A stretch of 5,401 nucleotides of DNA from assembly GCA_030632225.1 (NCBI GenBank), contig DAOVVF010000043.1, positions 1 to 5,401 of the forward strand, read 5' to 3'. The notes beneath the pieces were generated by a model that saw only the letters and a list, made by a program, of their open reading frames with translations, had not been told where the DNA came from and searched no databases. This DNA is from Candidatus Parcubacteria bacterium (GTDB taxonomy: Bacteria > Patescibacteriota > Patescibacteriia > UBA1558 > GWA2-36-10). The position numbers and the translations under genes are program-made. Below are positions 1 through 3,895 of the stretch, one piece after another; position 1 is the stretch's first letter, and each line of letters opens with the position of its first letter.

Positions 1-227
1 ATATTAATACTATTAATGTTATTACTGAAAATGGTATTAATAAGGCAGGTAATGAAGTATATTTTAAAAGAGATTTTGATTGGGCTAAATCAGCTATTTA
101 TGCCAGTAACAAAGATAACTATGTTATTAACTTTAGTTTAGATAATTCTTGGCAGGCTTGGGATCTTGATAAAGGGGGTAATTGCCAATTAATTACTGGT
201 ATGTCTATGAGGTGTACAGAGGACTAG
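1..227 (+). CDS. C-terminal fragment of a secreted, probably pilin-like protein (5' end outside window)
   Basis: An open frame enters from the left edge (first whole codon at 3) and ends at TAG 225-227, giving the last 74 residues. The fragment is polar, rich in Asn, Asp, Tyr and Ser, with the stretch DNYVINFSLDNSW and then two cysteines ten residues apart near the end (fragment residues 61 and 71), the last four residues from the C-terminus. A Cys pair at the extreme C-terminus resembles the disulfide-closed D-region of type IV pilins and pseudopilins, and the next gene is the prepilin peptidase, so a pilin-like protein is the best guess. This is inference: the diagnostic N-terminal leader and hydrophobic helix lie outside the window, and any exported protein with a terminal disulfide could look like this. 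Its stop is in the same reading frame as the following pilD, 36 nt upstream of that ATG. Confidence 0.55.
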   Translation, partial: INTINVITENGINKAGNEVYFKRDFDWAKSAIYASNKDNYVINFSLDNSWQAWDLDKGGNCQLITGMSMRCTED

Positions 228-245
228 ATTAGAAATTACTATTTA

Positions 246-254
246 TGTTATAAT
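246..254 (+). promoter_or_regulatory. Candidate extended -10 promoter for pilD (near-leaderless)
   Basis: TGTTATAAT is a perfect extended -10 element (TG-N-TATAAT) in the 36-nt gap before pilD. The last T of the hexamer is 9 nt before the A of the ATG at 264, so a start site 7-8 nt downstream would fall at about 261-262, leaving a leader of only 2-3 nt. No good -35 hexamer is seen; TTAGAA at 229-234 is poor and too close, although extended -10 promoters can work without one. TATAAT recurs by chance in this AT-rich window (for example 1772-1777 and 2372-2377), so the TG extension and the position before a gene are what support the call. Confidence 0.4.
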
Positions 255-263
255 AAAGCTACT

Positions 264-1049
264 ATGATAGTAGTTTTTATTTTTATTCTAGGTCTACTTG
301 TCGGTAGTTTTTTAAACGTAGTTATCTATCGTTTGCATCGGCAGGAAGATTTTGTCAAAGGCTCTTCCAAATGTCTATTCTGTGGGCATAAATTACATGC
401 TAAGGATTTAGTGCCATTATTTAGTTATTTGTATCTTAATGGCAAGTGTAGATATTGTAAGCATCGTTTTTCCAAACAATATCCTTTAGTAGAATTAGCC
501 ACTGGAGTAGTTTTTACTTTAGTTTTTCTTAAAATAGTACCTGAGCTAAATATTTATTTTATAGGCTTTACAGATTTATTCATATTGATTTATTGGTGGA
601 TAATGTCTGCATGGTTAATTATTATTTTTGTCTATGATTTTAAATATTATTTAATTCTAGATAAAGTAGTTTTACCAGCTATTATAGTTGCTTTTATAGC
701 TAGTATATTATTAGGTATTAGCTGGTTAAATATGTTATTAGCAGCTATTATTGGTGGAGGATTTTTCTTAATACAATTCCTAGTTTCAAAAGGACGATGG
801 ATAGGTGGTGGAGATATACGTTTAGGCTTGCTAATGGGTGTCTTATTAGGCTGGCCTGATATATTAGTAGCTTTATTCTTAGCTTATGTTCTAGGCAGCT
901 TTTTTGGTATTATTCTTTTATCTAGTGGTAAAAAGCATTTAAGTGATAAAGTAGCTTTTGGTACTTTTCTTACTCTAGCTACTTTTCTTACTCTGTTATA
1001 TGGTTCACAGATAGTTGGTTGGTATTGGTCTTTATTTATATATTATTAA
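264..1049 (+). CDS. pilD: Prepilin peptidase / N-methyltransferase (PilD/GspO, A24 family)
   Basis: An integral-membrane aspartic protease of 261 residues that cuts the leader peptide of type IV prepilins and pseudopilins on the cytoplasmic face; family members often also N-methylate the new first residue. The N-terminus has the family motif GSFLNVVIYRLHR (residues 14-26). It is followed by a cytoplasmic loop with two CxxC pairs (C37/C40 and C62/C65) around DLVPLFSYL, the zinc-binding, methylase-associated segment of bifunctional PilD. The catalytic aspartates are D125 (YDFKYYLILD, where the usual IPD reads ILD at 131-133) and D184 in GGGD (181-184) followed by IRLGLLMG. About seven or eight hydrophobic segments are visible. 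ATG 264 is the first possible start after the in-frame upstream TAG at 225; there is no ribosome-binding site. It precedes four prepilin substrates. FGTFLTLATFLTLLYG near the end replaces the usual FGP-type motif and contains a short DNA repeat. Confidence 0.96.
   Translation: MIVVFIFILGLLVGSFLNVVIYRLHRQEDFVKGSSKCLFCGHKLHAKDLVPLFSYLYLNGKCRYCKHRFSKQYPLVELATGVVFTLVFLKIVPELNIYFIGFTDLFILIYWWIMSAWLIIIFVYDFKYYLILDKVVLPAIIVAFIASILLGISWLNMLLAAIIGGGFFLIQFLVSKGRWIGGGDIRLGLLMGVLLGWPDILVALFLAYVLGSFFGIILLSSGKKHLSDKVAFGTFLTLATFLTLLYGSQIVGWYWSLFIYY
960..995 (+). repeat. 18-bp tandem repeat inside pilD (two copies)
   Basis: Two adjacent 18-bp units, 960-977 and 978-995, share an uninterrupted 15-bp identity (TACTTTTCTTACTCT at 962-976 and 980-994). 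They encode GTFLTL and ATFLTL in the last membrane helix of PilD. The unit is in frame. The segment has the length expected of the family's FGP-type final helix motif, so it need not be an insertion. Confidence 0.75.
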
Positions 1050-1059
1050 TTTAAATTAT

Positions 1060-1725
1060 ATGTTTAAGAGATTAAAAAGTCAGTCAGGTTTAACTCTTAT
1101 TGAATTACTTGTTGTGATTGCTATCATGGTTATTATCTCTGTAGTATATTACACTAATATTCAGGCTGACAAAAAGGATGAAGTAGAGCAAGTTACAGAA
1201 CAATTATTAATTGATTTGAGGATAATTAGAAATATGGCTACTTCTAGAGCTACCTTTGATATGGGCGGTGCTAGTCCTGTTTATCCACCAGGTGGCTATG
1301 GTATTTATATCAATAGATCTGGTGAAAGAATTAAGTATAGGTTGTATGCTGACTCCGGTGATAACACTGGCTATGATTCCCTTGAAGATAAATTAATTGC
1401 AGATGAAGTTGTTTTTGCTGATGCTAGCTTTGATTTACTAGATTCATTTAATAAAAAAAGAATATATTTGTATTTCAATTTTATTTCAGAGAATGAAATT
1501 AGTACAGATATGACTATAAATAATTCTAGGTATGTAATGGTAGTTGAAGATCCAGGACCAGGTTACCCAGCTAAAGGCTATCGAGGAGTAATAACAGTTG
1601 GTGAAAAGACACAAGATGGTTCTGTTTTAAGTAATTTAGGTAAATTATATGTAGAATTTACACCCCCTGATCCGGGTGAGGATGATGGAAAAGACGGTGG
1701 AGAGATAGATCCTATTTGGCAATAG
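1060..1725 (+). CDS. GspH/FimU-like minor pseudopilin
   Basis: A type IV pilin-like protein of 221 residues. The start is placed at ATG 1060, giving the 10-residue basic leader MFKRLKSQSG cut before LTLIE. This has glycine at -1, glutamate at +5 and then the hydrophobic assembly helix (residues 11-30). An earlier in-frame ATG at 1015 lies within pilD and would put unrelated hydrophobic residues before the leader. After the helix, LLIDLRIIRNMATSR matches the GspH/FimU pattern of a long N-terminal helix. The beta-rich body contains a Gly/Pro stretch (PVYPPGGYGIYI) and no cysteine. The last 21 residues are an acidic Pro/Gly tail ending in IDPIWQ. It starts 10 nt after pilD with no Shine-Dalgarno. 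In T2SS/T4P systems GspH/FimU links the tip complex to the main fibre. The exact paralogue class is inferred from sequence style and gene order. Confidence 0.88.
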   Translation: MFKRLKSQSGLTLIELLVVIAIMVIISVVYYTNIQADKKDEVEQVTEQLLIDLRIIRNMATSRATFDMGGASPVYPPGGYGIYINRSGERIKYRLYADSGDNTGYDSLEDKLIADEVVFADASFDLLDSFNKKRIYLYFNFISENEISTDMTINNSRYVMVVEDPGPGYPAKGYRGVITVGEKTQDGSVLSNLGKLYVEFTPPDPGEDDGKDGGEIDPIWQ

Positions 1726-1738
1726 ATCCTATTTGGCA
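1705..1738 (+). repeat. 17-bp tandem duplication spanning the GspH-like stop codon
   Basis: Two exact 17-bp copies lie head to tail at 1705-1721 and 1722-1738 (unit ATAGATCCTATTTGGCA). The first copy encodes IDPIWQ at the end of the GspH-like protein. The second copy supplies the TAG stop at 1723-1725 and fills most of the gap to the next gene. Because 17 is not a multiple of three, the duplication changes the reading frame and hence the stop used. Confidence 0.95.
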
Positions 1739-1747
1739 AATGTAGTT

Positions 1748-2416
1748 ATGAAATTTAGCTTAAGTAAAAAATATAATAACGCTCAGAACCAGCACCACGT
1801 TAATGGTGCTGGCTTTACCTTAATGGAAGTAGTTATAACTATTGGAGTAGTAAGCGTTGGAGTTATTGGTGCCCTTACTTTAGCCCTAGCTAATTTAAAA
1901 GTAGTGCATGAGAATTATGATAGAATTTTTGCCGCTAATTTAGCTAGAGAAGGAATAGAATTAATAAAGAATGTTAGAGATAGTAATTGGTTAAGAATGG
2001 AAGCTAATGAGGATTGTGATAGTGGTACTGGCGGATTACAGTTATGTGCTTGGAATGAATATTTAGATCATAGTGTTGGATATTATAAAGTAGATTATTT
2101 AAATATTGGTAATGCTCCACCTACATCTAATACAAGTAATGACTATGCAGCAGACAATAAGTTGATATATCAAGATGCTAGTGTTGGATTATATAGTCAT
2201 GATGGTTCTGGTGTAGCAACATTAATGCATCGTACTATAGAAATAGAGTCTATTTGTCTTAATGAAGCTACCTTAGTTGAAACTATAGGCGGGCATAGTA
2301 ATTGTTCAGACAAACAAATAGGTATTAAAGTAACAGCTAATATGTATTGGAATAGATATAATGAGGCTTATTATAATGCTGTAGTAAGTTATTTATATCA
2401 TTGTAGAAGATATTAA
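1748..2416 (+). CDS. GspI/PilV-like minor pseudopilin
   Basis: A type IV pilin-like protein of 222 residues from ATG 1748. A TTG at 1733, five codons earlier, lies inside the tandem duplication and is less likely. The leader is unusually long for this operon at 22 residues, ending HHVNGAG, with cleavage before FTLME (glutamate at +5) and a hydrophobic helix at about 23-48. The helix continues into LAREGIELIKN (65-75) and RDSNW (77-81), a signature I associate with PilV-like pilins of Patescibacteria. The body has cysteines at 90 and 100, a further pair in the ESIC...SNC segment, and one near the C-terminus (YHCRRY), which may form disulfides. GspI/PilV is a core member of the pilus tip complex with the J/W and K/X subunits encoded next. 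The leader coding region carries a strong hairpin. No Shine-Dalgarno is seen. The stop overlaps the likely start region of the next gene. Confidence 0.88.
   Translation: MKFSLSKKYNNAQNQHHVNGAGFTLMEVVITIGVVSVGVIGALTLALANLKVVHENYDRIFAANLAREGIELIKNVRDSNWLRMEANEDCDSGTGGLQLCAWNEYLDHSVGYYKVDYLNIGNAPPTSNTSNDYAADNKLIYQDASVGLYSHDGSGVATLMHRTIEIESICLNEATLVETIGGHSNCSDKQIGIKVTANMYWNRYNEAYYNAVVSYLYHCRRY
1789..1812 (+). other. GC-rich perfect hairpin inside the PilV-like leader sequence
   Basis: CCAGCACCA (1789-1797) and TGGTGCTGG (1804-1812) are exact reverse complements around the 6-nt loop CGTTAA. The 9-bp stem has six GC pairs in a window that is otherwise very AT-rich. It starts 41 nt inside the gene and covers the codons for HHVNGAG, just before the prepilin cleavage site. 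There is no T-run after it (CTTTACC follows), so it does not look like an intrinsic terminator. Confidence 0.7.
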
Positions 2417-2448
2417 AATTAATAAAAAATAAACAAGGAATTCCTTTG
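2404..2448 (+). promoter_or_regulatory. Unusual translation start region of the PilW-like gene (no ATG/GTG/TTG before the leader)
   Basis: In the PilW-like frame, TAG at 2404-2406 closes the upstream side. The codons from 2407 to the prepilin cleavage site contain no ATG, GTG or TTG. The candidates are ATA at 2410 (leader MLKLIKNKQG) and ATA at 2422 (leader MKNKQG). The first standard start is TTG 2446, preceded by AAGGA at 2435-2439 with a 6-nt gap. That resembles a ribosome-binding site, but it removes the whole leader and the first two mature residues. The same AAGGA lies across the codons for Gln-Gly at the cleavage site. Confidence 0.6.
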
Positions 2449-3048
2449 ATAGAGATATTATTAGCTATTTTTATCTTTTCTTTGTTAGTTTTAGCAATGT
2501 CTGGTATTTATATTGCTTTTTCTAAGGCGCAGAATAGAGCACAAGCTTCACAAAAGCTTTTAAATGATAGTCAGTATGTTTTAGAAATTATGGCTAGAGA
2601 AATACGCAGTAATGCTATTTATAGCTTTGATCCTTCTAATAATGGTACTTGTGATAGTATTTTAGATAGCAATAATACAGATTGTATAATTTTAGTACAT
2701 GAGGATGAGACTCTAGTAGCTTTTTCTCGTGATGAACTGTATAGTGGCAGACTATATTATATTACTCCAACTGACTGTACTCTTGATGATACTACTTGTA
2801 CCTGGGGTTTAGATACTACCTATACTAGGCTATTATCTGGTGGATTAAATAATATTATAGTAAATAAACTTAAGTTTATTATAACTCCTAGCACAGATCC
2901 ATATACTGTTGATAGAACATATACTCCGGTTAATCAACATCCAGTAGTAACTATTGTCATGGAAACAGAATATGTTGGATCTAAAGATGAAGAAAAAGTT
3001 AAGTATACTTTACAAACTTCAGTTTCATCTAGGATATATAGGCGTTAA
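2410..3048 (+). CDS. GspJ/PilW-like minor pseudopilin, probable AUA start
   Basis: A type IV pilin-like protein of about 212 residues if read from ATA 2410, 208 from ATA 2422, or 200 from TTG 2446. I chose 2410 because ILKLIKNKQG followed by IPLIE is an intact prepilin leader with glycine at -1 and glutamate at +5, very like MFKRLKSQSG in the GspH-like neighbour; no ATG, GTG or TTG is available for it. The helix LLAIFIFSLLVLAMSGIYIAF is followed by LLNDSQYVLEIMAREIRSN, typical of PilW/GspJ. Four cysteines lie in the middle (NGTC, NTDC, PTDC, TTC). The C-terminus LQTSVSSRIYRR fits the usual family ending. The frame overlaps the PilV-like stop by 7 nt, consistent with translational coupling. 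If the ATA reflects a sequencing or assembly error for ATG, the gene is ordinary; otherwise it uses a rare start codon. The family call is firmer than the start. Confidence 0.85.
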   Translation: MLKLIKNKQGIPLIEILLAIFIFSLLVLAMSGIYIAFSKAQNRAQASQKLLNDSQYVLEIMAREIRSNAIYSFDPSNNGTCDSILDSNNTDCIILVHEDETLVAFSRDELYSGRLYYITPTDCTLDDTTCTWGLDTTYTRLLSGGLNNIIVNKLKFIITPSTDPYTVDRTYTPVNQHPVVTIVMETEYVGSKDEEKVKYTLQTSVSSRIYRR

Positions 3049-3049
3049 T

Positions 3050-3895
3050 ATGGATATTAAAGATATACAAAATAATAAAGGAGCTGCCCTGGTTATGGCT
3101 TTAATGATTCTATCTTTAATGATGGTTTCAGTTTTAGCTTTAAGTAAAGTTATTCTTAGCGAAGTAAAGATGACTTCTAATACTAGTAATGCTATTTCTG
3201 CTTTTTATGCAGCAGATGCTGGCTTAGAAAAATCTTTGTATTATTTAAAATATGCTAGACGTAATTTAGATGATCTTACTTTTTTTACAGGTTTAGAGGA
3301 CAATGAGGAAGATTTGCAAGGTAGTGATGCCAGCCTTAATGTCCTAACAGCTAGTTATCAGGCAGAAGGATATACAGCTACTAATGTTAGTACTTCCTCT
3401 CCAGCTCATTTAAGTATTATTGATCCAATCGGAGATGTTGGTTCTACGCAATGGGATGCTATAGGGCCAAACTATTTATATGATATTACTTGGTATATAG
3501 ATGATTGTTTTCCGACTCATAGCTCTGATAGACTAGAAGTAACTGTTAATTCTTTTAATGATAATTATACTAATCAATATGTTGATACTGATATCATAGT
3601 CTGTGATTGTTCTGAAGGACTTGATATGTGTAATACTAGTGTTTCTCGTTTTAATATTTTACCTACCAAGTACTATAATTTTACTTTTAAGCCTTTAGAT
3701 GCTGAAGTGAGTAGTTTAGACTTTGCTCTTAAGAAAGATGGCGTTAGAATAGGTATTCTATCTGAAACATATATTCAATCACAAGGTAAGTATCATAATT
3801 CTAAATATAATTTAGAAGCTAGAGTGCCGTCTGTAGCGCCAGTTTCTGATATATTCAGCTATGTTATCTTTTCCGAACAAGATATAGTTAAGTAA
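3050..3895 (+). CDS. GspK/PilX-like minor pseudopilin (PilX N-terminal type)
   Basis: A protein of 281 residues from ATG 3050, one base after the PilW-like stop; a longer in-frame start at 2954 would overlap that gene by 95 nt and is rejected. The leader MDIKDIQNNKG (11 residues) is cut before AALVM, so position +5 is Met rather than Glu, as expected of the PilX/GspK class. The hydrophobic helix is about residues 12-36. SAFYAADAGLEKSLYYLK (50-67) is the PilX hallmark, with Asp in place of the more common Glu at 56. Downstream are one cysteine in DDCFP and three in a VCDCSEGLDMC cluster. YNFTFKPLDAEVSSLDF and the C-terminal FSYVIFSEQDI look like the conserved distal part of these proteins in Patescibacteria, a comparison from memory. 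It is the largest of the four pseudopilins. In T2SS, GspK caps the pseudopilus tip; the same role is inferred here. Only a weak AGG (3040-3042) precedes the ATG. Confidence 0.87.
   Translation: MDIKDIQNNKGAALVMALMILSLMMVSVLALSKVILSEVKMTSNTSNAISAFYAADAGLEKSLYYLKYARRNLDDLTFFTGLEDNEEDLQGSDASLNVLTASYQAEGYTATNVSTSSPAHLSIIDPIGDVGSTQWDAIGPNYLYDITWYIDDCFPTHSSDRLEVTVNSFNDNYTNQYVDTDIIVCDCSEGLDMCNTSVSRFNILPTKYYNFTFKPLDAEVSSLDFALKKDGVRIGILSETYIQSQGKYHNSKYNLEARVPSVAPVSDIFSYVIFSEQDIVK

Noticed and set aside
1015..1059. Longer N-terminus for the GspH-like protein from ATG 1015
   Set aside because: It overlaps the end of pilD by 35 nt and adds hydrophobic residues before the basic leader; ATG 1060 gives a normal 10-residue prepilin leader.
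1733..1747. TTG 1733 as start of the PilV-like gene
   Set aside because: It lies in the second copy of the tandem duplication and adds five residues to an already long leader; ATG 1748 is sufficient.
1772..1777. TATAAT hexamers at 1772 and 2372 as internal promoters
   Set aside because: They lack a TG extension or a -35, lie inside genes with no suitable start just downstream, and such hexamers are expected by chance at this base composition.
1789..1812. Hairpin as an intrinsic transcription terminator
   Set aside because: The stem is good but no T-run follows, and it lies inside an open coding frame early in the gene.
2954..3049. Longer N-terminus for the PilX-like protein from ATG 2954
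   Set aside because: It overlaps the PilW-like gene by 95 nt and would bury the leader; ATG 3050 gives an 11-residue leader with a 1-nt spacer.
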